From assembly GCF_012396615.1 (NCBI RefSeq), contig NZ_JAAXPV010000009.1, positions 44,026 through 108,025 of the forward strand: a stretch of DNA of 64,000 nucleotides, given 5' to 3'. Shown piece after piece: positions 42,952 to 52,034 of this stretch. Both the position numbers and the translations under genes were made by a program. The stretch is from Rothia terrae. Lineage in GTDB: Bacteria; Actinomycetota; Actinomycetes; Actinomycetales; Micrococcaceae. Positions within the stretch are counted from its first letter, which is position 1. Every line of letters begins with the position of its first letter. Under the pieces are notes generated by a model, which was given only the letters and a program-made list of their open reading frames with translations, had not been told where the DNA came from and made no database searches.

Positions 42952-44646
42952 TTGGCTCGTCCTGATGGAAAACTCTCCCTCGACCTTGACCCTATTGACC
43001 ACGGCCCCAAAGATGAATGCGGCGTCTTTGGCGTGTGGGCACCCGGTGAAGACGTTGCGAAACTGACCTACTACGGTCTGTACGCTCTTCAGCATCGAGG
43101 CCAGGAATCTGCGGGTATTGCAACCAGCAACGGTGGCAACATCAGCATCTACAAAGACATGGGTCTTGTGTCTCAGGTTTTTGATGAATCAACACTCAAT
43201 GTATTGACCGGTCACATGGCTATCGGTCACTGCCGTTACTCCACGACCGGCGCTTCGCACTGGGCTAATGCACAGCCGACGCTTGGCGCTACCCCGCACG
43301 GCACCCTGGCACTTGCGCACAACGGTAACATCACCAACTCTGCTGAGCTTTACGAGCGCGTTCTTGAAAAGAATGGTGGCGAGGCTCCTACTCGTGGTGA
43401 GATTGCGCAGGGTAACACCACCGATACCGCGCTGGTAACCTCGCTTCTGGCTGAGCACGATTTTGACTCTCTTGAAGAAGCAATGCTCGACTTGTTGCCC
43501 ATTCTCAAAGGCGCTTTCTGCTTGACCTTCATGGACGAAAACACCCTGTACGCAGCCCGTGACCCGCAGGGTATTCGCCCTTTGGTTCTGGGACGTTTGG
43601 AGCGCGGCTGGGTTGTCGCATCCGAAACCGCGGCACTCGATATTGTGGGCGCGTCCTACGTTCGTGAAGTTGAGCCCGGTGAGTTTATTACCATCGATGA
43701 GGACGGTCTGCGCACCCAGCGTTTTGCTGAGGCTAAGCCTGCCGGATGCGTGTTCGAGTACGTGTACTTGGCTCGTCCTGATACCACCATTAGCGGACGC
43801 AGCGTTTATGAGTCCCGCGTTGAGATGGGACGCCAGTTGGCGCGTGAGCACCATGTAGAAGCTGATTTGGTCATGCCCACTCCCGAATCAGGTACCCCGG
43901 CAGCTATTGGTTACGCCGAAGAATCAGGTATTCCTTTCGGTAACGGCGTTGTGAAGAACGCGTATGTTGGCCGTACCTTTATCCAACCGTCACAGACTAT
44001 CCGTCAGCTGGGCATCCGTCTCAAGCTCAACCCGCTCAAGTCTGTGATTGCGGGCAAGCGTCTGGTTGTTATTGATGACTCCATTGTTCGCGGCAACACC
44101 CAGCGCGCGATGGTGCGCATGTTGCGCGAAGCCGGCGCTAAAGAGGTACACGTTCGTATCTCTTCACCGCCTGTTAAGTGGCCCTGCTTCTACGGCATTG
44201 ACTTTGCATCCCGTTCAGAGCTGATCGCTAACGGCCTGGCAATCGATGAAATTCGTGAGTCGCTGGGCGCAGATTCGCTGGGTTACATCTCAGAAGACGG
44301 CATGATTGCCGCTACCGAGCAGCCCCGCGAGAACCTGTGCACCGCGTGCTTCACCGGCAAATACCCGGTAGAAATTCCGACGCACGAGCGTGGCAAGAAC
44401 GTTTTTGATGGCGATAAGGCAGGTGGTCCTCTCTCAGGCACCGCCGCTGAGGTCACTGTCGAGCGTCCGCTACCGCACAAGCCCGAGCACGCTCACGCGG
44501 TTTCAATCGATACCCGCCCCGGAACCGAGGCTCTTGAAGACAAGGTGCACGAGGCAGGGGTAGAAGAACAAGAAGAGCACGGTTCCTGCGATCCGGGCCC
44601 TGATTCAGACCTTGAGTCACTGGTTCTTCCCGAAGACAAACGCTAA
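42952..44646 (+). CDS. purF: Amidophosphoribosyltransferase
   Basis: 564 aa, first committed step of purine synthesis. The start is TTG at 42952; no in-frame ATG exists back to the stop at 42910, and the following MARPDGKLS resembles actinobacterial PurF starts. The 22-residue propeptide ends before Cys23 of DECGVFGVW, the expected N-terminal nucleophile. Glutaminase motifs (HRGQESAG, HCRYST, HNGNITN) and the PRPP loop VVIDDSIVRGNTQ are intact, as are the late cysteines of the iron-sulfur type (NLCTACFTG). The ~70-residue acidic tail after residue 490 is longer than usual. purM follows 35 bp later. Confidence 0.96.
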   Translation: MARPDGKLSLDLDPIDHGPKDECGVFGVWAPGEDVAKLTYYGLYALQHRGQESAGIATSNGGNISIYKDMGLVSQVFDESTLNVLTGHMAIGHCRYSTTGASHWANAQPTLGATPHGTLALAHNGNITNSAELYERVLEKNGGEAPTRGEIAQGNTTDTALVTSLLAEHDFDSLEEAMLDLLPILKGAFCLTFMDENTLYAARDPQGIRPLVLGRLERGWVVASETAALDIVGASYVREVEPGEFITIDEDGLRTQRFAEAKPAGCVFEYVYLARPDTTISGRSVYESRVEMGRQLAREHHVEADLVMPTPESGTPAAIGYAEESGIPFGNGVVKNAYVGRTFIQPSQTIRQLGIRLKLNPLKSVIAGKRLVVIDDSIVRGNTQRAMVRMLREAGAKEVHVRISSPPVKWPCFYGIDFASRSELIANGLAIDEIRESLGADSLGYISEDGMIAATEQPRENLCTACFTGKYPVEIPTHERGKNVFDGDKAGGPLSGTAAEVTVERPLPHKPEHAHAVSIDTRPGTEALEDKVHEAGVEEQEEHGSCDPGPDSDLESLVLPEDKR

Positions 44647-44681
44647 CTACCACCCACCACATTTCAAAGGAACTATTAGTA

Positions 44682-45824
44682 ATGACTGAAAACTCAAACG
44701 CTGTAACCTACGCGGGTGCAGGTGTTGATGTTGAAGCCGGCGACCGCGCAGTAGAGCTGATGAAAGACGCTATCAAGGCGACCCACGGTACCGGTGTTGT
44801 TGGTGGCGTAGGCGGCTTTGCGGGCCTCTTTGATCTCACCGCGCTGAAGGAATACAAGAAGCCTTACCTGGCTACTTCAACCGACGGTGTGGGCACTAAG
44901 GTTGCTATCGCGCAGAAGCTCGATATCCACCACACTATCGGCCAGGATTTGGTGGGCATGGTGGTTGATGACATCGTTGTCACCGGTGCTAAGCCCCTGT
45001 TCATGACCGACTACATTGCAACCGGCAAGGTTGTGCCCGAGCGCATCGCTGATATCGTTCGCGGCGTTGCAGAAGGTTGCTCTTTGGCAGGTACCGCGCT
45101 GGTCGGTGGAGAGACCGCTGAGCATCCCGGTCTTTTGGCTGAGGACGAGTACGACGTAGCTGGTGCTGCTACCGGCATCGTTGAGGCTGACGAGTTGCTT
45201 GGCCCCGAGCGCGTGCACGAAGGCGATGTTCTGATCGCTATGGCATCCTCCGGCATCCACTCCAACGGCTACTCGCTGGTTCGCAAGGTACTTTCTGTTG
45301 CTGGCTGGGATTACGAGCGCCATGTTGAAGACTTTGACCGTTCCATCGGCGAAGAGCTGCTCGTTCCCACCCGCATCTACACCGCTGACTGCCTCGATCT
45401 TATTGAAGCTTTCCCAGTCAACGGTGAAGACGGTCAGACCGGTTCAGGTATCCGCGGCTTCTCGCACGTCACCGGTGGTGGCCTGGCAGCTAACCTGGCT
45501 CGCGTCCTGCCCCAGGGCACTGTTGGTCTTGTTGACCGCTCGACCTGGGAAATCCCGGCAATCTTCAAGCTGATTGGTGATCTCGGTTCAGTACCTCAGG
45601 CTGACCTTGAGCGCACCCTGAACTTGGGGGTTGGCATGATCGCTGTTGTTGATCCTTCAGTTGCAGATGCTGCTGTTGAGCGCCTCAACAAGCGTGGTTT
45701 GCCCTCATGGATTTTGGGCACTGTTGAGGCTGATAACGGTGAGCACAAGAATAACTCTGACTACGTTCAGGGTGCTAAGGGCGTAGACGGCGGCGCTGCA
45801 GTGCTGCTCAACCAGTACAAGTAA
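44682..45824 (+). CDS. purM: Phosphoribosylformylglycinamidine cyclo-ligase
   Basis: 380 aa AIR synthetase, closing the imidazole ring with ATP. Seen: YAGAGVDVEAGDRAVELMK, GFAGLFDL, the loop TSTDGVGTKVAIAQ, GQDLVGMVVDDIVVTGAKPLFMTDYI (in two adjacent strands), ALVGGETAEHPG and SGIHSNGYSLVR. The ribosome site AAAGGAAC precedes the ATG, and it is the second gene of purF-purM. Confidence 0.97.
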   Translation: MTENSNAVTYAGAGVDVEAGDRAVELMKDAIKATHGTGVVGGVGGFAGLFDLTALKEYKKPYLATSTDGVGTKVAIAQKLDIHHTIGQDLVGMVVDDIVVTGAKPLFMTDYIATGKVVPERIADIVRGVAEGCSLAGTALVGGETAEHPGLLAEDEYDVAGAATGIVEADELLGPERVHEGDVLIAMASSGIHSNGYSLVRKVLSVAGWDYERHVEDFDRSIGEELLVPTRIYTADCLDLIEAFPVNGEDGQTGSGIRGFSHVTGGGLAANLARVLPQGTVGLVDRSTWEIPAIFKLIGDLGSVPQADLERTLNLGVGMIAVVDPSVADAAVERLNKRGLPSWILGTVEADNGEHKNNSDYVQGAKGVDGGAAVLLNQYK

Positions 45825-45848
45825 CCCCTTTCGCCGCTCAAAAGTATG

Positions 45849-45884
45849 AAAGCCCCGCTGACACCATTGTCAGCGGGGCTTTCA
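45849..45884. terminator. Bidirectional terminator between purM and the glycosyltransferase
   Basis: A perfect 14-bp stem AAAGCCCCGCTGAC / GTCAGCGGGGCTTT (45849-45862 / 45869-45882) between convergent genes. Confidence 0.9.
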
Positions 45885-45889
45885 CGTTT

Positions 45890-47038
45890 TTAGAGGGGAT
45901 AAACGCTCACCTTGATACGTTGGTGCTCAGGCTGCTGCGCAAGCTTCTTTGGCTTTGCCTGCACCGAGGATGCGGCGCTGAAGACCCAGCGTTTTTGTAC
46001 GGCGAAGCTGACCGGGATGAGGGTAAGTTCTACCAGGATTTTTGCAACGAGCAGGTGAATACCAGCCCAGGTAAGAGCCTCGAGCAGGCCAGCGTTCAGG
46101 GCAAGTAGCATTAGCGCTAGAACGCTGTACCGCACCACCGATGAGCGTGTGTTGGGACGCTTGCCGCCGTCGTGCATCGCCCAACGATTGATGGCGAAGT
46201 TGATGCTGGCAGAGAAGATACGCGCACCCACAACAGCCGCAATAATGTTCAGACCGCACGAAACCAAAAAGAGTAGCGCCAGGGTATCGGTAATAAAACC
46301 GGCAAAGGACGCGGCGAGGAAGATAATCAGCGGAGCATAGATTCGCAGCGAGTCTCGTACGGGGCGAAAATGGCTGGTGGGATTGCCCGGCTCGTAGACC
46401 TTCACGATGGGTACTTGATCGAGCACAATATCGGTACGGGTGACTCGCAGCAGGGTGCTGAACTCGTACTCGTAGCGGTTACCGGGAACGCTAATCACCC
46501 AGTCGAGCACGTCGGGAGTAAAACCGCGCAGGCCTGTCTGCGTATCGGCTATTTTGTGTCCTGTTGCAAGGGCGAAAAAACCAATGGTTGCGGTGTTTCC
46601 GATGCGCGAGCGCAAGGGTACCTTTTGTCCCTTTGTTTTCTGGTCGTCGAGGGTGCGTACGCCCAGCACGATGGCGCTGGTTCCTATGAGTTTGTAGCTT
46701 TCCGTTGCCGCCCCCACCGTCAGGATGTCGGCAGGAAGGTGCTGGCCGTCAGCATCCGCGGTGACGACGCTTTGACCGGGATGATGTAGCTGTACCCACT
46801 CGAACCCAGCCCGCAGTGCCCCGCCTTTGCCCCGATTTTCAGGTAGTTCAAGCACCGTCACGGGGGTTCTTGCGGTGTTTCGAACGCGGTCAAAGATCGG
46901 CGCGAATTCAGCGCCTGATCCATCGTCAATGACCAAAAGTTCGATGCAGGCGCCTCTGCTCTGCGCTTCATCGGCAAGTTCGGTGCACAGCGCTACCAAT
47001 GAATGGTCTGGTTTGTAGGCTGGGATCATAATAATCAT
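45890..47038 (-). CDS. GT2 glycosyltransferase fused to a GtrA-type membrane domain
   Basis: 382 aa from the ATG at 47038, behind GGAGGG. The N-terminal ~225 residues form a dolichol-phosphate-mannose-synthase-like GT-A domain (MIPAYKPDHSL, VIDDGSG, ENRGKGGALRAGF, and the metal motif TADADGQH). The C-terminal part has four helices of the GtrA family, which flip or position polyprenyl-linked sugars. The fusion suggests sugar transfer to undecaprenyl phosphate for envelope glycan decoration. It lies 20 bp downstream of the phosphodiester glycosidase gene on the same strand. Confidence 0.88.
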   Translation of the reverse strand: MIIMIPAYKPDHSLVALCTELADEAQSRGACIELLVIDDGSGAEFAPIFDRVRNTARTPVTVLELPENRGKGGALRAGFEWVQLHHPGQSVVTADADGQHLPADILTVGAATESYKLIGTSAIVLGVRTLDDQKTKGQKVPLRSRIGNTATIGFFALATGHKIADTQTGLRGFTPDVLDWVISVPGNRYEYEFSTLLRVTRTDIVLDQVPIVKVYEPGNPTSHFRPVRDSLRIYAPLIIFLAASFAGFITDTLALLFLVSCGLNIIAAVVGARIFSASINFAINRWAMHDGGKRPNTRSSVVRYSVLALMLLALNAGLLEALTWAGIHLLVAKILVELTLIPVSFAVQKRWVFSAASSVQAKPKKLAQQPEHQRIKVSVYPL

Positions 47039-47058
47039 GGGTTTTCCCTCCGGCTTCT

Positions 47059-48129
47059 TTAGGCTACTGAGCCAGCGATATAGAGGATGTCTGAGGTGCC
47101 GCGTTCTTCGCCCTTGCCCAGGGGGTTGTTGACGAGCGAGCCGTTGAACACCATGACGGATGAGCCGCCGCCATCGATGTTGTACCCGGTGGTGCATCCG
47201 AGGTCTTTGAGCATCTGTGCCAGTTCGGGCATGGTTGCGCCGCGCGAATAGCCTTCTGAGCGGCCGTCCACCACTAAGAAGATGAGGTGGTTTTTGTCTT
47301 TGACGCCGATAGCTGTGCGGGGCTGCTCGCCCTGGATTGAGTGGTTACCAAAGTTGGTGTCGACCTCTACTGAATCGATACCGTCGATAATTTCACCGTT
47401 GTTCAGCAGCGACGGACCGAAGGAGAGGGTGTTCCATACGCCTTCATCGACCAGAGTCTGAGCTGAGGTGGTGGTTTCGTCGTAGACCTTTACGGTGCCA
47501 TCCTTATAGAAGGCGAGGCCTTCACGCGCCGGTGAGTCACGGTAGACCACGCCGTTGCGCACCACGATGCCGGTCTCTCTGAATCCGTAGTAGTCACCGT
47601 TGACAGCCCAGATTCCGTTGTGCTCAGAGGCGATGCTTGAGGGTACGTCGATGATGTTGAGACCAAACTGGTTATTGGCAAAAGCGGAGCGCAGCAGTGT
47701 TTGGTCATCGAGAATGATTTCTGCGGAATACGCTGTGATTTGATCGCTACCGCTACCCGTCACGATGGTGTTGAGGGTAATTGATCCCTGATCAGCGGTG
47801 AGACCGTTTTCAGTGAGTGCTACGCCGGTAAGCTCGGTGCTGGACGCGGTTGCTGAGGTAGTAACCGATGCCTGCTGCGCTTCGTAGGCTGCAACGTCTG
47901 AGATTTCGGTGTGCTCGGCGAGGTATCGGTTATAAGCCCAGCCGCCACCCACACCGGCGACGCCCAGTACACCGAGTCCGCCAAATAAAGCGGTGCGACG
48001 AGTGGTCTTTTTCTGCCACAAACCTTTCTTGGCGCCTGCGGCCTGTGATCCGGATGAGGGCTGTTCGGCTGCTGGATGCGCGTTTGAGGGGGTCTGTGAA
48101 GGGTCTGAGAAGTTGTTCTGCGAAGTCAT
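47059..48129 (-). CDS. Exported phosphodiester glycosidase (NAGPA domain) protein
   Basis: 356 aa from the ATG at 48129. A disordered N-terminus ends in one membrane anchor preceded by TTRRTALFGGLGVLGV, a possible twin-arginine signal. The C-terminal domain has the NAGPA family marks: NGDYYGFRETGIVVRNG, RTAIGVKDKNHLIFLVVDGR, and TGYNIDGGGSSVMVFNG. Such enzymes remove N-acetylglucosamine phosphodiester caps or act on exopolysaccharide. Paired with the GT2-GtrA gene it suggests a small surface-glycan module. Confidence 0.87.
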   Translation of the reverse strand: MTSQNNFSDPSQTPSNAHPAAEQPSSGSQAAGAKKGLWQKKTTRRTALFGGLGVLGVAGVGGGWAYNRYLAEHTEISDVAAYEAQQASVTTSATASSTELTGVALTENGLTADQGSITLNTIVTGSGSDQITAYSAEIILDDQTLLRSAFANNQFGLNIIDVPSSIASEHNGIWAVNGDYYGFRETGIVVRNGVVYRDSPAREGLAFYKDGTVKVYDETTTSAQTLVDEGVWNTLSFGPSLLNNGEIIDGIDSVEVDTNFGNHSIQGEQPRTAIGVKDKNHLIFLVVDGRSEGYSRGATMPELAQMLKDLGCTTGYNIDGGGSSVMVFNGSLVNNPLGKGEERGTSDILYIAGSVA

Positions 48130-48322
48130 ATCTATAGATTCGCGGGGCAACCCATGTCTGACACTAGATAAACCTATGTTTCAACTGTGTAAGCGCGTCC
48201 TGAACCAGAACTGTGCATTGGCTACCCTATTTTCTGCAGAATCCCGTGATACCCCACTTTTACTGACTGTGAACGGAGTAGCGTTCGAGAAGACAAATGC
48301 CCTCATACTGAAAGGTTTTATC

Positions 48323-49560
48323 GTGGCTGAGAACATTATTCGTCAAGCAGATGTCATTATTGCCGGTGCTGGAATCGGCGGTTTAACTGCAGCTCTCGCT
48401 CTTCACGAGCACGGTATCAACGCGTTGGTGCTTGAAAGCACTCGTGAGCCCAAACCTTTGGGCGTGGGCATCAATCTTCAGCTGCAAGCCGCGGATGCTC
48501 TCACCGAGATGAACCTGCGTGAGCAACTAGAAAACATTGCAATCCCACCGCAGAATCTTTGTATATGACCACATCAGAAACGACCTTGGCGCATCGTCAT
48601 TTTTCAGAAAATGAGCAGCAGTTCTCCGTTCATCGCGGCAAGTTACAGATGATGCTTTTCGACGCCGTGCAACAGCGTCTGCCCCAAGACAGCGTCCTGA
48701 CAGGTCAGCAGGTTGAAAGCCTTACTGAAGATGCCGAACGCGTACTCGTTGAGGTCACCGACCGCCACCACGATGACCGCACGGTCACCTACGCCGCCAA
48801 GGTACTCATCGGTGCCGACGGAGTCCACTCCAAAGTGCGCAAGAATTTCCACCCGGACGCGAACACCAATAACTGGGAAGGTACCACCATGTTCCGCGGA
48901 ACTTACCGCGCTCAAAAACCCTTCCTAACCGGACGTTCCATGGTTCTCGTTTACGGTGAAGATGCCAAACGATTTTTGACCTATCCTATCTCTCGCGAGG
49001 CAGAACAAGAAGGTCAGTCGCTCATCAACTGGGTTGCTATGGTCCCGCAGTCAAAAGGTAAGACGGTCAGCGAGAGAGAAACGCAGAACGTTCCTACCGA
49101 CCCCAGCGATGTGCTCCCCTACTTCGATGATTGGGGCTTTGACTGGCTCGATATCAAGACCATGATTTCAGGAGCAGAAGATGTGCTGTCATATCCCATG
49201 GTTGACCGCGAACCGCTCGCCTCGTGGGGACAAGGACGCGTGACCCTCCTCGGTGACACCGCGCATCCGATGTACCCCATTGGCGCTAACGGTGGCTCGC
49301 AGGCTATTCGCGATGCCGTCACCTTAGCCACCTACATGGGCGACACGGCAGTAGACGGCGATTTGGTACAGGCACTTTGCAACTACGAGACAGAACGTAT
49401 TCCCGCAACCACCACCGTCGTCGAGGCCAACCGCAAACTCAACCAGACCGAACGTAAACTCGCCAACCTCTCACAAGAAAAACTAGAAGAAATGGCGCAC
49501 AACGGCCGCATGGACGAAATTCAAGAAGCCTACGCCCACGGCGACTTCGACAAGATTTAG
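48323..49560 (+). pseudogene. FAD-dependent aromatic-ring monooxygenase, frameshifted
   Basis: The two halves of one protein lie in different frames. The first runs from GTG 48323 (AAAGG upstream) with the FAD fold VIIAGAGIGGLTAALAL to a stop at 48568. The second continues with FSVHRGKLQMMLFDAV and the second FAD motif VTLLGDTAHPMYPIGANGG to 49560. In the frame of the second half, the segment before position 48559 reads PTAESLY, directly continuing the AIP of the first half. A one-base loss in the CCC run at 48544-48546 explains it. Restored, the protein would be ~412 aa, like 3-hydroxybenzoate/salicylate hydroxylases. A sequencing error or phase-variable run cannot be excluded. Confidence 0.85.
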
Positions 49561-49726
49561 AAGAGGGGTGAGGGGCTATTATCTCACCAGAAACAGCTGC
49601 AGCGAGCAGTCCCTCTCGCTTGGTTCGCTTCGCTCACAAAGCGATTCACGCCAGCCCCGATCCCAGCTCGCTGCTCACTGTCTCTGGCATGGAGGATAAG
49701 ATTCCACCCGCATTTTAAGAAACTTT

Positions 49727-49754
49727 AACCCCGCACCGTGCACGGTGCGGGGTT
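49727..49754. terminator. Terminator between the monooxygenase and DUF3073
   Basis: A perfect 28-bp palindrome (arms 49727-49740 / 49741-49754) flanked by A- and T-containing ends, between convergent genes. Confidence 0.75.
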
Positions 49755-49790
49755 ATAAGTGAGGGTACGAGAAATAAACCCTATAAGGGG

Positions 49791-50003
49791 TTAGCTCTCA
49801 TCTGAGTAATCGTCGGCGTACTTGTCAACGTACTCTGAATAATCATCGTCGTCATCATAGTAAGAAGATGACGGCTTACTGGAGTAACTACTCTTGGCAT
49901 TACTCAGCTCGCGCTCAAGCGCGGAGTAATCGGTCTCGGGGCTGAAGTACTTCATCTCCCGAGCCTGCCGTGTTGCTTTAGCCTTCTGACGGCCGCGCCC
50001 CAT
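49791..50003 (-). CDS. DUF3073 small protein
   Basis: 70 aa. It begins MGRGRQKAKATRQAREMKYF, followed by SPETDYSALERELS, the hallmark of the small DUF3073 family. The C-terminus is Asp/Tyr/Ser-rich. In most actinobacteria this gene sits directly beside purM (e.g. Rv0810c). Here a glycan/oxidoreductase insertion separates them. Function is unknown; the basic N-terminus and acidic tail are always conserved. Confidence 0.92.
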   Translation of the reverse strand: MGRGRQKAKATRQAREMKYFSPETDYSALERELSNAKSSYSSKPSSSYYDDDDDYSEYVDKYADDYSDES

Positions 50004-50341
50004 GGCGTGACCCCCTCTTTATCCATCGCGTCCAGCTAAATGTGCGACGCACACACCTCTAGCCAGAATCCAGTTTATGTCTTTCGTCTGTTAAGGGTAC
50101 ATGGTTTTTTTCTTATATGCTCGCCCAGTTACGCTAAATTGCTATAAACCACAGTGAATTGGTGGGTTTCGTTGGGTTTTTAACTGTTTATTGCACTCTG
50201 AGCATACTTAAAAGACATCACCGTGCAGGCATTTGCTCTTTTTAAAGAGGCGAAGACCGCAGCTTCTCGCGGCGGTCTTCTTGTGCCTTCCCCTCACATA
50301 TGAGCTACTGGCCTTTGTTTTGAAAGAGGCAGCTGCCTCCC
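50004..50341. other. Intergenic region between DUF3073 and the lipoprotein gene
   Basis: 338 bp without a credible gene. It includes the DUF3073 promoter side, and a 9-bp stem GAAGACCGC / GCGGTCTTC (50252-50260 / 50272-50280), whose minus-strand tail is T-rich. That stem is the likely terminator of the lipoprotein operon. Confidence 0.6.
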
Positions 50342-51970
50342 TTACTGAGCGGTGTACTCGCCCAAAGTCTCGCCGTCCTTCACAATCTTGTAGGTATCGC
50401 CAGAAACCATGGACGCGGTGGAGAACAGGATCAGCTGCGCGCCCTTATCGCTGACGGTGTAGGTGGCTACCGTCTTTCCTGATGAGTCCTGCAGTTCCAG
50501 AACGTCACCGGTGCTCACCGTCGAGGCAAGATCGGTGGTTGAAACGTATGCCTGGCCGGTGGGAGCCACGAACATGTCTGCAGTACCGCCGGTCAGTAGG
50601 GTTCCGCCGCTGAGTACAAAGTCACCGGCTACGTCGGTTGAGCCGTTACCGCCCTGTGAAGGTCCGTTGACAGTCACAGTGCCGCCGGAAAGCTCGGCCG
50701 TACCGTTCGAGTCAAAGCCGTCGCCCTCAGCGGTAATGGTCAAAGCGCCGCCGGTTACGTGAATGTAGGCGTCCACGACCTCATCCATGCCGCCGCCGGG
50801 CATACCGCCGCCCATTTGACCGCCGGGTGCCTGACCCATGTCAGCGGGCATCTGGCCCATGTCTGCAGGTGCGCCGCCGCCTGCCTGCTGATCAGTTGTA
50901 TTTGCTGCCTGGGTATCGGTAGCGGTGGAATCCGTAGAGGCGGTGTTTTCGTCCTCAGTGTCAGAGGTGGTATCAGCGACGGTTGCGTTGATGCCGTCGT
51001 CCGACGAGGTAATGGAGGTTTCGCCGCCGCTGACGGTGATGTACTGGCCTTCAATACCCTCTACCGAAGACTCAACGGTGAGCTTACCGCCAGCAATTTC
51101 AAGTTCCTTCTCGCTCTTGAAACCGTCGTCACCGGCGGTAATGGTCACGGTGCCGTTGGTCAGGCGAGTCCAGCCGCGCTCCTCGTCGGTGGCGTTCGTT
51201 GACTTGATGCCGTCCTGCTTGGCATCAACGGTGATAGTACCGTCTAGGATGTCCACGTAATCTTTACCGCGAATACCGTCATCGGCTGCGGTGACGTCAT
51301 AGGTTCCGCTTGCGATCACCAGACCGTCGCTACTTGCGATGCCGTCACTGTAGTTACCGGTAACCTTCAGGGAGCCTTCACCTGCCAGCGTCAGGTCTGT
51401 CTTAGAGAACAGGGCAGCGCTGGGATCCTCTTCGCCGGTGGCTGCGTATTCTGAACCGTCGGTCACGGTGTTAGTGGTACCGGATTCTGTGTAGACGATG
51501 AGTTCATCGGCGCTCTGACCCACAATCGCGGCGCCGCCTTTGTTGGTGATTGACGCATTATCCAAAATCAGGCGTACCTGGTCTTGGTCCCCTGTGTTGA
51601 CGACAACCTGACCGTCTTCAAGGGTTCCGGTGAGTCGGTAGTTGCCCGCGGCAGTGATGGTAATGACGCCGTTCTCAACGGTGACGCCGTCGGTTGCAGT
51701 GGGGTTTGAAAGATCAATAGTTTTCTCGGTGGATGAGTCCCAGCTGAGATCGTCTTCGCTGTAGTGGGTGTCGTAAGAAATTGCGCTGGCGGTAGTTGCG
51801 GTCTGTGACTCTGAGGCGCTTGCGCTAGCCGTTGCCGATGCACTGGTTGAGCTGCTGACGGTGCTGGTGCTTGACGCGTTCGTAGTGTTTGCGGAGCAGC
51901 CTGCGAGCGCGAGGGACGCCATGAGGGCTACTGAGGTTGCTGCTTTGCTGATTTTAGTGGAGAACTTCAT
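50342..51970 (-). CDS. Lipoprotein with Cthe_2159-type beta-helical carbohydrate-binding domain
   Basis: 542 aa. A lipoprotein signal with lipobox LALAGC (Cys near residue 24) is followed by a Ser/Thr/Ala-rich linker, then repeated strands of the type GGxLTVESSVEGIEGQYITVSGG and DGIKSTNATDEERG that form a right-handed beta-helix, as in the calcium- and polysaccharide-binding Cthe_2159 family (PF14262). Between residues ~325 and ~390 lies a Thr/Ala then Gly/Met/Pro-rich low-complexity loop. It is the last gene of a three-gene operon with VTC and DUF4956 genes, and is presumably attached to the outer face of the membrane. Confidence 0.87.
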   Translation of the reverse strand: MKFSTKISKAATSVALMASLALAGCSANTTNASSTSTVSSSTSASATASASASESQTATTASAISYDTHYSEDDLSWDSSTEKTIDLSNPTATDGVTVENGVITITAAGNYRLTGTLEDGQVVVNTGDQDQVRLILDNASITNKGGAAIVGQSADELIVYTESGTTNTVTDGSEYAATGEEDPSAALFSKTDLTLAGEGSLKVTGNYSDGIASSDGLVIASGTYDVTAADDGIRGKDYVDILDGTITVDAKQDGIKSTNATDEERGWTRLTNGTVTITAGDDGFKSEKELEIAGGKLTVESSVEGIEGQYITVSGGETSITSSDDGINATVADTTSDTEDENTASTDSTATDTQAANTTDQQAGGGAPADMGQMPADMGQAPGGQMGGGMPGGGMDEVVDAYIHVTGGALTITAEGDGFDSNGTAELSGGTVTVNGPSQGGNGSTDVAGDFVLSGGTLLTGGTADMFVAPTGQAYVSTTDLASTVSTGDVLELQDSSGKTVATYTVSDKGAQLILFSTASMVSGDTYKIVKDGETLGEYTAQ

Positions 51971-52034
51971 GATGTTTTCTTTCGGTTGAGGCGGGGTTTT
52001 GAAATTTTGGGTCGTGCTGTAAGGACGCGGGTGT

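Noticed and set aside
47993..48322. N-terminal extension of the FAD monooxygenase frame
   Set aside because: It runs antisense through the glycosidase gene. The FAD-binding fold begins right after the GTG at 48323, which has an AAAGG ribosome site.
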